Positions 7,960 through 17,231 of a DNA stretch of 64,000 bases are shown piece by piece (within the stretch, counting starts at the first letter, position 1; every line of letters starts with the position of its first letter). This DNA comes from Salinibacterium sp. SWN167. GTDB lineage: Bacteria; Actinomycetota; Actinomycetes; Actinomycetales; Microbacteriaceae. The position numbers were made by a program, and so were the translations under genes. The notes below the pieces were generated by a model. The model made no database searches and was not told the origin of the DNA. It saw only the letters and a program-made list of their open reading frames with translations. The stretch spans positions 1,054,001-1,118,000 of the forward strand of contig NZ_JADYWU010000001.1 of NCBI RefSeq assembly GCF_015864665.1, in the 5' to 3' direction.

Positions 7960-9554
7960 AGCGGAATGTTTCCGTGCTTCTTGGGCGGCATGCTCGCGCG
8001 CTTGGTGCGCAGAGCCCGCAACGCCTTCACGACCTGCACACGAGTAGCAGCGGGCTCAATAACGCCGTCGAGCTCGCCGCGCTCTGCCGCGAGGAACGGG
8101 CTGGCAACGTTGTAGGTGTATTCGTTGGCGAGGCGAGTGCGCACGGCTGCGACATCCTCACCAGCGGCCTCGGCGGCCTTGATCTCACCGCGGTACAGGA
8201 TGTTGACGGCGCCTTGGCCACCCATGACGGCGATCTCAGCAGTCGGCCACGCGTAGTTGAGGTCTGCGCCCAACTGCTTGGATCCCATGACGATGTAGGC
8301 CCCGCCGTACGCCTTGCGAGTAATGACGGTGACGAGAGGCACTGTTGCTTCGGCGTAGGCGTAGAGGAGCTTGGCGCCACGACGGATAACACCGGTCCAC
8401 TCCTGGTCGGTGCCCGGCAGGTAGCCGGGAACATCAACGAGAGTGAGGATCGGGATGCTGAACGCGTCGCAGAAGCGCACGAAGCGTGACGCTTTTTCGC
8501 CGGCCTCGATATTGAGCGTTCCGGCCATCGCCTGCGGTTGGTTGGCGACGATGCCCACTGAGCGGCCCTCAACGCGACCGAAGCCGACAACGATGTTGGG
8601 GGCGAAGAGAGGCTGAGTCTCGAGGAAGTCGCCGTTGTCGACGATGTGCTCAATGATCGTCTTCACGTCATAGGGCTGGTTGGGGCTGTCGGGGATGATC
8701 GCGTTGAGTTTGCGATCCTCATCCGTGATCTCGAGCTCAACTTCGCTCTCATAGATGGGAGCATCCGACATGTTGTTGTCGGGCAGGAAGCCGACGAGCG
8801 TGCGGGCGTAGTCGAGAGCATCCGCTTCATCACTAGCAAGGTAGTGAGCGACACCCGACACCTTGTTGTGGGTGAGAGCGCCACCGAGCTCTTCCATGCC
8901 CACATCTTCGCCGGTGACAGTCTTGATCACATCGGGGCCGGTCACGAACATCTGGCTGGTCTTATCGACCATAATCACGAAATCGGTGAGGGCGGGGGAG
9001 TACACGGCGCCACCGGCAGCCGGACCCATGATGATCGAAATCTGAGGGATGACACCCGAAGCTTGGGTGTTGCGGCGGAAGATCTCGCCGTACTTGCCGA
9101 GAGCAACAACGCCCTCCTGAATGCGGGCTCCACCGGAGTCGAGCATGCCGATGATGGGAACACCCGTCTTCATCGCGTGGTCCATGACCTTGATGATCTT
9201 CTCGCCGGCGACCTCGCCCAACGAACCACCAAAGATGGTGAAGTCTTGAGCGTAAACCGCGACCTGGCGACCGTGGATCGTGCCAACGCCCGTCACAACA
9301 GCGTCACCATAGGGACGCTTCTTTTCCATGCCGAAGGCGTGGGTGCGGTGACGAACGAACTCATCGAGCTCGACGAACGATCCGTGATCAAGCAACTGCT
9401 CGATGCGCTCGCGGGCGGTCATCTTGCCCTTAGCGTGCTGCTTTTCAATAGCCGCGTCGCCACTGGCCGTCACGGCCTCGTGATAGCGGTTCTTAAGATC
9501 GGCGATCCGGCCGGCGGTCGTGAACATGTCTGGAGTCGAGTTGTCTTCGGTCAC
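7956..9554 (-). CDS. accD: Acyl-CoA carboxylase beta chain (carboxyltransferase)
   Basis: The 532-residue protein is the carboxyltransferase subunit that moves CO2 from carboxybiotin to acetyl- or propionyl-CoA. It has the two crotonase-like halves typical of PccB/AccD5: [14 protein letters not shown] near the N-terminus, [19 protein letters not shown] with [13 protein letters not shown] in the first half, and [14 protein letters not shown] with [16 protein letters not shown] in the second. It is followed without a gap by accE. The GTG start at 9554 lies 6 nt after TAAAGT, with no Shine-Dalgarno, so the transcript is probably leaderless. The gene is divergent from birA, whose product activates the complex. 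Confidence 0.95.
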   Translation of the reverse strand: MTEDNSTPDMFTTAGRIADLKNRYHEAVTASGDAAIEKQHAKGKMTARERIEQLLDHGSFVELDEFVRHRTHAFGMEKKRPYGDAVVTGVGTIHGRQVAVYAQDFTIFGGSLGEVAGEKIIKVMDHAMKTGVPIIGMLDSGGARIQEGVVALGKYGEIFRRNTQASGVIPQISIIMGPAAGGAVYSPALTDFVIMVDKTSQMFVTGPDVIKTVTGEDVGMEELGGALTHNKVSGVAHYLASDEADALDYARTLVGFLPDNNMSDAPIYESEVELEITDEDRKLNAIIPDSPNQPYDVKTIIEHIVDNGDFLETQPLFAPNIVVGFGRVEGRSVGIVANQPQAMAGTLNIEAGEKASRFVRFCDAFSIPILTLVDVPGYLPGTDQEWTGVIRRGAKLLYAYAEATVPLVTVITRKAYGGAYIVMGSKQLGADLNYAWPTAEIAVMGGQGAVNILYRGEIKAAEAAGEDVAAVRTRLANEYTYNVASPFLAAERGELDGVIEPAATRVQVVKALRALRTKRASMPPKKHGNIPL

Positions 9555-9560
9555 TGTGTC

Positions 9561-9566
9561 ACTTTA
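9561..9566 (-). promoter_or_regulatory. -10 box TAAAGT of accD (leaderless)
   Basis: On the minus strand TAAAGT is followed by GACACA and then the GTG start at 9554. The spacing of 6 nt predicts transcription beginning at the start codon. Confidence 0.6.
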
Positions 9567-9581
9567 CCCACCCATCCACCG

Positions 9582-9607
9582 CTTGTGGGGTTGGCGGAAC
9601 CCACAAG
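9582..9607. promoter_or_regulatory. Inverted repeat, candidate operator upstream of accD
   Basis: CTTGTGGG (9582-9589) and CCCACAAG (9600-9607) form a perfect 8-bp inverted repeat with a 10-nt spacer. It covers the expected -35 area of the accD promoter and lies about 60 nt upstream of the birA -10 box. BirA here has no helix-turn-helix, so another regulator would have to bind it. Confidence 0.45.
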
Positions 9608-9668
9608 TTTCAGGCCGGTTTCATTGAGGAAACACTAGAGACGGCATCTCTGGGGTGCTGCAGCGCTC

Positions 9669-9674
9669 TACGCT
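9669..9674 (+). promoter_or_regulatory. -10 box TACGCT of birA (leaderless)
   Basis: TACGCT is followed by six bases and the ATG at 9681, with no ribosome-binding site between. It mirrors the accD promoter on the other strand. Confidence 0.55.
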
Positions 9675-9680
9675 GAAGCG

Positions 9681-10457
9681 ATGCACTTGCCATTGAGTAC
9701 CGCCGTTCTGCCGCTGCTTGAGCACGTCGATGAAATCGGCTCGACGAACAAAGAGCTCCTCACGCGCGCCGCTCGGGGGGATGCCGAACATCTGTCGGCG
9801 CTCGTGACCACCAATCAGACGGCGGGTCGCGGACGCTTGGGGCGGGAATGGGTGGCGCCTCCCGGTAAAACATTCGCCGTTTCCGTGCTCGTCGCACCCG
9901 AGGGTGCCCCCATTGAAGCTCTGTCGTGGATGCCGCTCATGGGCGGATTGGCGATGGCACGCGCCGTGCGCAGCCTCGTCACCGACCGCGAGGTCACCCT
10001 CAAGTGGCCCAATGACGTGCAGATCGAAGGCCTGAAGGTGTCGGGATTGCTTTCTGAACTCGTGGCGGGCGGCACAGGAGTGGTCGTGGGAGCGGGATTG
10101 AACCTCACGATCGAGCGCGACGAGCTCCCGACATCCGTTTCCACCTCTCTCGCTCTGGAAGGGGCCGAGCCCGGCCTTGATGAGGCGCTGAGCCGGTACC
10201 TCACCGAGCTCACGCAACTTATGACCCAGTTCAGCGCTGCTGGACTTGATGCAGTGCCCAGCGGAATTGCGGCTGCGGTGCGCGCTGAGTGCGGGACTAT
10301 CGGTCGTCGCGTGCGGGTCGAGCTGCCCGGCGGCGCCCGAATCTTTGGAACCGCCGAAACCGTCGACGACCGGGGCCAACTCGTGGTTATCGACGATGCG
10401 AACGGGCTCCGGCAGCACGTCGCGGCAGGCGACGTCACTCACCTGCGGTATGAATGA
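9681..10457 (+). CDS. birA: Biotin--[acetyl-CoA-carboxylase] ligase
   Basis: The 258-residue enzyme attaches biotin to the EAMKM lysine of the carboxylase alpha chain through biotinyl-AMP. Visible motifs are the adenylate-binding GRGRLG (residues 49-54), the catalytic KWPNDV and a small C-terminal SH3-like domain (about residues 210-258). It begins at the catalytic domain, so it is the short class I form without the DNA-binding head of the E. coli repressor. It is divergent from accD and is followed 3 nt later by the PH-domain gene. Confidence 0.92.
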   Translation: MHLPLSTAVLPLLEHVDEIGSTNKELLTRAARGDAEHLSALVTTNQTAGRGRLGREWVAPPGKTFAVSVLVAPEGAPIEALSWMPLMGGLAMARAVRSLVTDREVTLKWPNDVQIEGLKVSGLLSELVAGGTGVVVGAGLNLTIERDELPTSVSTSLALEGAEPGLDEALSRYLTELTQLMTQFSAAGLDAVPSGIAAAVRAECGTIGRRVRVELPGGARIFGTAETVDDRGQLVVIDDANGLRQHVAAGDVTHLRYE

Positions 10458-10460
10458 TCT

Positions 10461-11000
10461 ATGCCGAATGAGATGAGCGTTCAGCGCGAGGCCATTGTTG
10501 CCCGCGTTCGCTCTCACGCGCGCGCACTGACTCTCCCAGGAATCGTCTTTGTGGCGACAGCGGGAGCGCTCGGCTACTTCTTTGGTAGTTTCCCGGAGAA
10601 TTGGCAGAACCTTGCTCTTCTCACCGCCGGGCTGCTCGTCATCATTGTCGCGTGGTTCTTGCCCTTCTTCGGCTGGCTTGCCCGCAACTACACGATCACG
10701 ACGCGTCGCGTGGTGCTCTCCAGCGGTGTCTTCGTGCGCATCCGCCAAGAGCTGCTGCACAGTCGCGGCTACGACGTCACCGTGCGTCAATCCTGGGTTC
10801 AGCGGATGTTCGGCAGCGGCGATCTGCTGATCAACGCCGGCCACGATCACCCCGTGGTGCTGCGCGATATTCCCTCGGTCGCCCTTACTCAAGCAGCACT
10901 GCACGATCTCATGGAGAACAACCAAAACGTGGTTTCGCTGCGTCGGCAGCGCGAAGAATCGCAGGCGTCAGACGAGACCGCCGTGTGGGGAACACGCTAA
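10461..11000 (+). CDS. Membrane-anchored bacterial PH-domain protein
   Basis: The 179-residue product has two transmembrane helices (about residues 24-42 and 49-70). A bacterial PH (bPH2/YdbS-like) domain follows, recognised by YTITTRRVVLSSGVF, and then a polar tail. Such proteins are common and poorly understood in actinobacteria; some act in envelope maintenance. It begins 3 nt after birA and is probably cotranscribed with it. No catalytic motif is visible. Confidence 0.75.
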   Translation: MPNEMSVQREAIVARVRSHARALTLPGIVFVATAGALGYFFGSFPENWQNLALLTAGLLVIIVAWFLPFFGWLARNYTITTRRVVLSSGVFVRIRQELLHSRGYDVTVRQSWVQRMFGSGDLLINAGHDHPVVLRDIPSVALTQAALHDLMENNQNVVSLRRQREESQASDETAVWGTR

Positions 11001-11071
11001 AACGCACCCTCGCAGACGACGCTCTCGCGGCATCCGCCTGGGCAATTTACTCGGCGTCAACTCTCATCAGA

Positions 11072-11077
11072 TAGGGT
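11072..11077 (+). promoter_or_regulatory. -10 box TAGGGT of the UDP-glucose dehydrogenase gene
   Basis: TAGGGT ends 7 nt before the GTG at 11085. The alternative in-frame GTG at 11076 begins inside this box, which is why the later GTG is chosen as the start. Confidence 0.55.
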
Positions 11078-11084
11078 GCGCAAC

Positions 11085-12386
11085 GTGAAGATCTCAGTTA
11101 TCGGATGCGGGTACCTCGGTGCCGTCCACGCCTCATCTCTCGCAAAGCTCGGCCATGAGGTCGTTGGTATTGACATTGATGCGGCGAAAGTCGCGCTATT
11201 GTCGTCGGCGCACGCGCCGTTTTATGAACCAGGGTTGCCCGAACTGCTCGCCGAAACGCTCGCCGCGGGCACGCTCAGCTTTACTACCGACATGAGTCTG
11301 GCCGAGGGGGCGACGGTGCATTTCATTGCGGTCGGTACTCCGCAACAAGCCGACTCGAACGCTGCCGACTTACGCTTTGTCGAAGCTGCATTCGACGCGA
11401 TTATTCCGCATCTCTCCGTGGGCGACGTCGTTGTTGGCAAGTCCACGGTGCCTGTGGGCACAGCGGAGCGCCTTGCTCTTCGAATCGAGGCCGTTGGCGC
11501 TCATCTGGCGTGGAACCCTGAGTTCTTGCGCGAAGGCTACGCGGTGAAGGACACCATCAGTCCTGACCGTCTCGTTTATGGGGTCCGCCCCGAAGACACG
11601 CACTCTGTCTCTGCTCTTGACGAGGTTTACGCCAGCGTCTTGGCCCAGAACATCCCGCGGGTTGTCACCGACTACGCGACATCTGAACTTGTCAAGGTCG
11701 CAGCGAACGCGTTTCTCGCCACCAAAATTTCGTTCATCAATGCCATGGCAGAAGTGGCTGAAGTCACGGGTGCCGACGTTACGCAACTCGCGGATGCCAT
11801 CGGCTACGACCAGCGCATCGGTCGTCGTTTCTTGAACGCCGGTCTCGGTTTCGGCGGCGGCTGTCTCCCCAAGGACATCCGCGCTTTCATGGCTCGTGCC
11901 TCAGAGCTCGGTGCTGGCGATGCCCTGAGCTTCTTGGGCGAGGTAGACGCGATTAATCTTCGCCGACGCGAACGCATGGTTGATCTGTGCCGTGAGGTGC
12001 TTGGCGGGACCATCGAGGGCGCGCGGGTGGCTGTGTTGGGTCTCGCTTTCAAACCTGACTCTGATGACGTTCGGGATTCTCCCGCGCTCGACGTGGCGGC
12101 GCGACTTGCAGAGCTTGGGGCTCACGTTCGCGCGACTGACCCGCAGGCAATCGAGACGTCGCGGCGGCTACGTCCTGGACTCGATTACGTCACTACGGTC
12201 GAAGAAGCGGCGAAGGATGCCGATGTCGTCCTCGTGCTCACCGAATGGCGCGAGTACCGTGCCATTGATCCGAGCACGCTGGACTCAATCGTTTCGGTGC
12301 GCGCGATCCTCGACGGGCGAAACTGCCTGGACCCGGTGCAGTGGCGAGAGGCCGGCTGGACCTATCGCGCGCTCGGTCGTCCCTAG
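11085..12386 (+). CDS. ugd: UDP-glucose 6-dehydrogenase
   Basis: The 433-residue enzyme oxidises UDP-glucose twice with NAD+ to UDP-glucuronate. It shows the Rossmann motif GCGYLG (residues 7-12), the central helical domain, and the catalytic cysteine at residue 260 in GFGGGCLPKDIRAF. The UDP-binding domain contains LGLAFKPDSDDVRDSP. Specificity for UDP-glucose rather than GDP-mannose is inferred from overall resemblance. It would supply glucuronate for teichuronic-type polymers. The last 102 nt overlap the convergent gtrA frame on the other strand, which is unusual. Confidence 0.88.
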   Translation: MKISVIGCGYLGAVHASSLAKLGHEVVGIDIDAAKVALLSSAHAPFYEPGLPELLAETLAAGTLSFTTDMSLAEGATVHFIAVGTPQQADSNAADLRFVEAAFDAIIPHLSVGDVVVGKSTVPVGTAERLALRIEAVGAHLAWNPEFLREGYAVKDTISPDRLVYGVRPEDTHSVSALDEVYASVLAQNIPRVVTDYATSELVKVAANAFLATKISFINAMAEVAEVTGADVTQLADAIGYDQRIGRRFLNAGLGFGGGCLPKDIRAFMARASELGAGDALSFLGEVDAINLRRRERMVDLCREVLGGTIEGARVAVLGLAFKPDSDDVRDSPALDVAARLAELGAHVRATDPQAIETSRRLRPGLDYVTTVEEAAKDADVVLVLTEWREYRAIDPSTLDSIVSVRAILDGRNCLDPVQWREAGWTYRALGRP

Positions 12387-12890
12387 CGCGGCACCGGTTG
12401 TGGCGGCGGGTGCCGCGACACCGGTGGTTGTGGCAGCGGGTGCTGCCGTGGACAGCTTGTCGTTGAGCGGCTCTTGCACAAAGACCCACGTGCGGTATCC
12501 CCAAAAACGGAAGACGGTGCCGAGAACAAGCCCGATCACGTTGCTGGAGATATTGTCGGCTAACAGCGAAGTGAAGCCGAGCACGTAATGCGACACGACG
12601 AGGCAGCTCAGACCAATCAGAATGCCGCCGAGGCTTACTAGCCCGAATTTGAGGCCTTCGCGAACAGGATGTTGAAGCTTGGTGCGTCGAAAAGTCCAGT
12701 AGCGATTGCCGAGCCAGTTGGCGACGATGGCGACCGCAGTGGATGCGACCTTGGCGAGTACTGGTCCCTCATGCAGAACTTCGGGCGCAAGGATTGTGGT
12801 GCGCAAAATGTTGAAGATGACGACGTCGATCACGAGTCCAACGCTGCCAACGAGCCCGAAGCGGCTCAACTGGGTAATGAGTAAACGCAC
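12285..12890 (-). CDS. GtrA-family membrane protein
   Basis: The 201-residue frame has four transmembrane helices in a GtrA fold: FGLVGSVGLVIDVVIFNIL at the N-terminus, then ANWLGNRYWTFRR between helices, and FRFWGYRTWVF at the end. GtrA proteins are thought to help flip or position polyprenyl-linked sugars. The final 50 or so residues are a low-complexity Ala/Thr/Gly tail produced by reading the complement of the ugd 3' end. The core domain is complete before that, about residue 145. The start is a GTG at 12890 without a strong Shine-Dalgarno. Confidence 0.8.
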   Translation of the reverse strand: MRLLITQLSRFGLVGSVGLVIDVVIFNILRTTILAPEVLHEGPVLAKVASTAVAIVANWLGNRYWTFRRTKLQHPVREGLKFGLVSLGGILIGLSCLVVSHYVLGFTSLLADNISSNVIGLVLGTVFRFWGYRTWVFVQEPLNDKLSTAAPAATTTGVAAPAATTGAALGTTERAIGPAGLSPLHRVQAVSPVEDRAHRND

Positions 12891-12993
12891 GAATCCGCCC
12901 GGTCGATAAGCAAAGATAGAAGAAGCGGTGAAATTCTAGCTGCGAAATCTTGCGCAATCCTGAAAATCAGTCAGCGCTAACTCTGGAGAGATC

Positions 12994-14106
12994 ATGTCAG
13001 TAAAAGTCGGTGTAATCGGTGGAGGCCAATTGGCCCGCATGATGATTCCTCCTGCTCTCAATTTAGGCATCGACATTCGAGTGCTTGCTGAAGCCGAAGG
13101 ATCTCCGGCCAATCTGGCCGCGACGGCTGTCGGCGACTACCGTTCCATCGCGCAGGTGCTGGCTTTCGCGCGACAAGTTGATGTCGTGACATTCGACCAT
13201 GAGCACGTTCCTCAGGATGTATTGAAGGCACTGGTTGCTGACGGCATAGCCGTGCATCCTGGCCCCCATGCGTTGCTTTTTGCCCAAGACAAACTGCAGA
13301 TGCGCGAACGCCTCGCGGAATTGGGCTTGCCAATGCCGGCGTGGGCGCGGGTCGCCAGTGTGGGCGACGTCGACGACTTTCTTGCGGCGCACAATGGGGT
13401 GGGTGTTCTCAAGACTCCTCGCGGCGGCTATGACGGCAAGGGTGTTCTGATCGTGCGTGCAGGCGCGGACGCCGCACAGTGGCTGACTGATGGTGAGCTC
13501 TTGATCGAGGAGCTCGTCGACTTCCGCCGTGAATTGGCGCAGTCCGTTGCCCGCAACCCTTCGGGTGACGTTGCCTTGTGGCCCGTGGTCGAGAGCATCC
13601 AGCGCAATAGCGTGTGTGCCGAGGTAGTGGCGCCGGCTCCGGACCTGAGCACAGCGCTTGCGGAGCAGGCTGGGGCGATTGCCCGCACTATCGCTGAAGG
13701 TCTCGACGTCACCGGAGTGCTCGCCGTCGAACTGTTCGAAACCAGCGATGGTCGAATCCTCATTAATGAGCTTGCGATGCGTCCGCACAACACAGGCCAT
13801 TGGAGCATCGATGGATGCCAGACAAGCCAGTTCGAACAGCACCTTCGTGCGGTGCTTGACCTTCCGCTCGGAGCCACTGCGGCACGCGACAAGTGGTCGG
13901 TAATGGTGAACATTTTGGGTGGTCCGGTCGGGCAAGAAATGCATGAGCGGATTGCCGCGGCGACCGTGGCTTCGCCGGCGATCAAAATTCACGACTATTC
14001 GAAGCAGTCGCGACCTGGCCGCAAGGTGGGGCACGTCACGGCGTCGGGCGCAGATCTTGATTCTGTGCGCAGCGCTGCTCGGGCTGCCGCTGCAGAGTTC
14101 GAGTAA
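12994..14106 (+). CDS. purK: 5-(carboxyamino)imidazole ribonucleotide synthase
   Basis: The 370-residue ATP-grasp enzyme converts AIR, bicarbonate and ATP to N5-CAIR in de novo purine synthesis. The N-terminus VGVIGGGQLARMM is the PurK signature. The ATP-grasp region includes LKTPRGGYDGKGV, and NELAMRPHNTGHW is the conserved C-terminal loop. The ATG follows GGAGAG by 3-4 nt. purE, the next enzyme, lies 72 nt downstream with its own promoter. Confidence 0.95.
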   Translation: MSVKVGVIGGGQLARMMIPPALNLGIDIRVLAEAEGSPANLAATAVGDYRSIAQVLAFARQVDVVTFDHEHVPQDVLKALVADGIAVHPGPHALLFAQDKLQMRERLAELGLPMPAWARVASVGDVDDFLAAHNGVGVLKTPRGGYDGKGVLIVRAGADAAQWLTDGELLIEELVDFRRELAQSVARNPSGDVALWPVVESIQRNSVCAEVVAPAPDLSTALAEQAGAIARTIAEGLDVTGVLAVELFETSDGRILINELAMRPHNTGHWSIDGCQTSQFEQHLRAVLDLPLGATAARDKWSVMVNILGGPVGQEMHERIAAATVASPAIKIHDYSKQSRPGRKVGHVTASGADLDSVRSAARAAAAEFE

Positions 14107-14166
14107 TTTCTCCCGTGCGCCATTAGTGCGCCGTGTGTTGAAGGCAACTCCTCGGGAGCAGGAAGA

Positions 14167-14172
14167 TAGTAT
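14167..14172 (+). promoter_or_regulatory. -10 box TAGTAT of purE (leaderless)
   Basis: TAGTAT is followed by CCTCCT and the ATG at 14179. It gives purE a promoter separate from purK. Confidence 0.6.
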
Positions 14173-14178
14173 CCTCCT

Positions 14179-14673
14179 ATGTCTTCACCGCTCGTTTCGA
14201 TTGTCATGGGATCAGATTCCGATTGGTCAGTGATGAAGGGTGCAGCCGATATCGTGGCTGAGTTCGACGTCTCTTACGAGGTCGAAGTCGTGTCTGCCCA
14301 CCGCACCCCTGAACGAATGATCGAATTTGGCAGGCAGGCGGCGTCGCGCGGCGTGCGAGTGATCATTGCGGGAGCCGGTGGCGCTGCCCATCTTCCTGGC
14401 ATGGTGGCCTCGGTGACGACGTTGCCTGTAGTGGGTGTTCCTGTTCCGTTGGCGAAGCTCGACGGTCTTGATTCGTTGCTCTCTATCGTGCAGATGCCCG
14501 CTGGCATCCCCGTCGCGACGGTCTCGATCGGCGGCGCTACCAACGCTGGCCTCCTCGCGCTGCGCATTATTGGCGCAACTGATGCTGCTGTAGCGACGAA
14601 GCTCGAGGACTATGCACGCGGTCTCGAGGCGATGGTCGCCGACAAGAACGCTGCTTTACAGCTGCTGCTGTGA
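14179..14673 (+). CDS. purE: N5-carboxyaminoimidazole ribonucleotide mutase
   Basis: The 164-residue class I PurE converts N5-CAIR to CAIR. Signatures are the phosphate-binding [10 protein letters not shown] at the N-terminus, SAHRTPERM with the catalytic histidine, and [11 protein letters not shown]. The length is normal for the family. The last codons overlap the LCP gene by 4 nt (GTGA), which couples a purine gene with a wall gene. Confidence 0.95.
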   Translation: MSSPLVSIVMGSDSDWSVMKGAADIVAEFDVSYEVEVVSAHRTPERMIEFGRQAASRGVRVIIAGAGGAAHLPGMVASVTTLPVVGVPVPLAKLDGLDSLLSIVQMPAGIPVATVSIGGATNAGLLALRIIGATDAAVATKLEDYARGLEAMVADKNAALQLLL

Positions 14674-16025
14674 GCACAACATCCTCGTTGCGGGCGCCCG
14701 ATTTAGGTTCCGCGCCAACGATGACCCGCCGTGCATGGTGGCTGGTCGCGCTGAACGTTTTCGTGCCCGGTTCGGCCCAAATGCTGGCGGGTAGTCGCAA
14801 GCTTGGTCGTTTTGCGGTTGTTGTTACAGCGCTGTTGTGGGTGCTGGCGATTCTTGCATTCGTTTTGTTTTTTTGGTTTCGCGAACTCTTCCTCGCTGCG
14901 GTCACCAACGTTTTTGTTCTCGCGGTCATCGAAGTGGTGCTGATTGCCTACGTGATTCTGTGGATTGTTCTCGCGGTGGATTCGCTGCGTCTTGCCCAAG
15001 TAAAGAGAGCTAGCGTCGGTGCGCGCCCCTTTGTGGTGGCGTTCTCACTCATCGCTTTAGTCGCCTATTCCGGTGTGGCGGTGGCCGCGGTCAACATTGT
15101 TGACTCAGCGCGGTCAACTATCACTGAGGTTTTCACGAGCGCGGATTACGCACCACCGACTGATGGCCGTTACAACATCCTGCTTCTTGGTGGGGATGCT
15201 GGGCCCGACCGGGTTGGGCTTCGTCCAGACAGCATTTCGATTGCCAGCGTCGATGCAGAGACGGGGGAAACCACCCTCATCGGTATCCCTCGCAACCTCG
15301 AGTTCATCCCGTTCGTTGAGGGTTCTCCGTTGTATCAGGATTTCCCCTCGGGCTATGACTGCGGCGATGAATGCTTGATCAGTTACCTCTACACCTACGG
15401 TGAAGAGCATCCTGAGTTGTACCCGGATGCTGAAGCGAATGATAGTTCGGCCGGCGTTGAGGCGATGCGCGACGCTGTTGAGGGAGTCACAGGGCTCGAC
15501 CTGCAGTACTACGTGCTGATCGATATGCAGGGTTTTGATGATCTCATTGATGCGCTCGGCGGGGTGCTGATCAATGTGACGGAACGCCAACCAATCGGCG
15601 GCGATGAAGATCAATATGGTCAGCCCATTAACGTTGATGGCTGGGTTGAGGTTGGCGAACGAGTGCTTGGAGGGTATGAAGCGCTTTGGTACGCCCGCGC
15701 ACGACACGGTTCAAATGACTATGACCGGATGCTCCGTCAACGTGAGGTGCAGGAAGCTATCCTTCGGCAGTTCGAACCAGCAAACATTTTGACAAAGTTC
15801 CGTACGGTCGCGGATGCGGGCAAACAGGTAGTGACAACAGATATCCCGTCAGTAATGCTCAGCCTGTTTACTGAACTTGCCAGCGGCGCGCAAGATTTCC
15901 CGATTGCGACGCTGGAGCTGTCGCCGCCGACGATTGACGTGGGTAACCCCGATTACGAACTCATCCGTGAACTCGTCGCGGAATCGGTCGTTGGCACTCC
16001 GGATGCCGAGAGCGAGTCCGAGTAG
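14670..16025 (+). CDS. LytR-CpsA-Psr (LCP) family wall-polymer ligase
   Basis: The 451-residue protein has an N-terminal membrane region (about four hydrophobic segments, residues 20-140) followed by an extracellular LCP domain. The domain starts near [14 protein letters not shown], with RPDSI, IPRNLEF and [19 protein letters not shown], the conserved arginine and acidic residues that bind the polyprenyl pyrophosphate. LCP enzymes transfer undecaprenyl-linked teichoic or teichuronic polymers, or arabinogalactan, to peptidoglycan. The neighbouring glycan genes supply likely substrates. It starts on a GTG overlapping purE. Several hydrophobic N-terminal segments instead of one is a variation seen in actinobacterial members. 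Confidence 0.9.
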   Translation: MSTTSSLRAPDLGSAPTMTRRAWWLVALNVFVPGSAQMLAGSRKLGRFAVVVTALLWVLAILAFVLFFWFRELFLAAVTNVFVLAVIEVVLIAYVILWIVLAVDSLRLAQVKRASVGARPFVVAFSLIALVAYSGVAVAAVNIVDSARSTITEVFTSADYAPPTDGRYNILLLGGDAGPDRVGLRPDSISIASVDAETGETTLIGIPRNLEFIPFVEGSPLYQDFPSGYDCGDECLISYLYTYGEEHPELYPDAEANDSSAGVEAMRDAVEGVTGLDLQYYVLIDMQGFDDLIDALGGVLINVTERQPIGGDEDQYGQPINVDGWVEVGERVLGGYEALWYARARHGSNDYDRMLRQREVQEAILRQFEPANILTKFRTVADAGKQVVTTDIPSVMLSLFTELASGAQDFPIATLELSPPTIDVGNPDYELIRELVAESVVGTPDAESESE

Positions 16026-16050
16026 CCGCTTACTAGTGCAGGGCTGCGCG

Positions 16051-16070
16051 TGCCGACTTACAGGTCGGCA
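16051..16070. terminator. Short hairpin between convergent LCP and glycosyltransferase genes
   Basis: TGCCGAC (16051-16057) pairs with GTCGGCA (16064-16070) around a 6-nt loop. The stop codon of the minus-strand glycosyltransferase lies in the loop. No T-run follows, so termination is only a guess. Confidence 0.35.
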
Positions 16071-17215
16071 TGCAGTTGCCACACTTTATCGGCGGCGGCT
16101 CGCCACGTGAATACGTGTGAGCGGTCGAGGCCGCGAAAACCGAGCTGGCGTTCGAGTTCGCTGTCGTTAGCAACCGAGGCCAGAGCTTGGGCAAGCCGTT
16201 CGGGGTAGGTGTCTGCGCTTTCGTGGGCAACCGCAATTCCTGCGTCTGCACTGAGCTCGACGACAGCGGCGGCATCAGAATGCACAACGGGGGTACCGAG
16301 CGAGAACGCTTCAAGAACAGGAAGGCTGAAGCCTTCTGAACTGTCGGGGTGGGCGAAGATGGTGGCGCTGTTGAGGGCAACGGCAAGATCGTTGTCGTCG
16401 AGCGCCCCAAGGTATCGAACGCGTTCTGAGCTGAGGCCAGCGGCGGCGATAGTGCTGGCAATGTCTCTCTCGCCCCAGGCGGGCGGTCCCGAGATGAGCA
16501 AGGGGATGTCCGGTGCATCAGGGTGTGCCATTGCTTGGATGAGTGCATCCAGCCGGGTGTGAGGAGCGAGTGTTCCTGTGGCCAAAATGTAGCGTTCGGG
16601 AAGTTCCAGAGCGAGTGCACGAGCGGGCGCATTGAAAGGTTGTTTCACCCGTTCGGTTGCTGCGCCTGGGATGACGCGCACTCGCTCGCCAAAGTTCATG
16701 ATGTTTTTGAGCTCATCGGCAACGGAATGGCTCGTAACCACAATCGCATCCGCATATTTGAATGCTCGTTTGGCCATGGCCTTGTTCCAGGCCACCTGTC
16801 GCGTGCTCATGGATTCAGGGCTGGTCCAAGCGAGAACATCGTGGACAGTGACTACGGTTTGTGTACCAACGTCATTAACCCGGTCGTGGCGGGAGAGGGG
16901 CGCGAACAAGCTCGGAGAGTGGATAAGGCCTTTGCCAGACATGCGCGTTGCGGGGATGCTTGTCACGCCATGCTGCCACGCACGCGTGAGGGCGTCGTGT
17001 CCCAAGCGCAGGGTGGTCAGTTCCGCAAGGCCGGGGAAGGTCTCCTCGATCTTTGCGGAGCTAGTGCTGTTGTTAGAGACGATGCCGGCGACTTCACAGT
17101 TCGGGGGCGCGCTGACAATGAGCTGCTTGATCAGTTCTTCGGAGTAGCGACGCAGATTACGCGATGCGGGCGCGGCTATGTCATCGAGGACTACACGCAG
17201 GGTGGTCATCGCCAT
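16058..17215 (-). CDS. GT-B glycosyltransferase (family 4-like)
   Basis: The 385-residue protein shows the C-terminal nucleotide-sugar domain of GT4 enzymes: ILATGTLAPHTRLDALIQAM, then VRYLGALDDNDLAVALNSA and HPDSSEGFSLPVLEAFSLGTPV, which holds the EX7E acidic pair. The N-terminal half carries VVTVHDVLAWTSPE, typical of mannosyl- or rhamnosyltransferases. The ATG at 17215 has AGGAA just ahead and follows the upstream membrane-protein gene by 16 nt; the longer frame would overlap that gene. Donor and acceptor are unknown. Confidence 0.85.
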   Translation of the reverse strand: MAMTTLRVVLDDIAAPASRNLRRYSEELIKQLIVSAPPNCEVAGIVSNNSTSSAKIEETFPGLAELTTLRLGHDALTRAWQHGVTSIPATRMSGKGLIHSPSLFAPLSRHDRVNDVGTQTVVTVHDVLAWTSPESMSTRQVAWNKAMAKRAFKYADAIVVTSHSVADELKNIMNFGERVRVIPGAATERVKQPFNAPARALALELPERYILATGTLAPHTRLDALIQAMAHPDAPDIPLLISGPPAWGERDIASTIAAAGLSSERVRYLGALDDNDLAVALNSATIFAHPDSSEGFSLPVLEAFSLGTPVVHSDAAAVVELSADAGIAVAHESADTYPERLAQALASVANDSELERQLGFRGLDRSHVFTWRAAADKVWQLHADL

Positions 17216-17231
17216 AAGGTTCCTTTGTCTG

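Noticed and set aside
11076-11084. Earlier GTG start for ugd
   Set aside because: That GTG overlaps the -10 box TAGGGT; the GTG at 11085 fits the leaderless spacing and the normal N-terminus.
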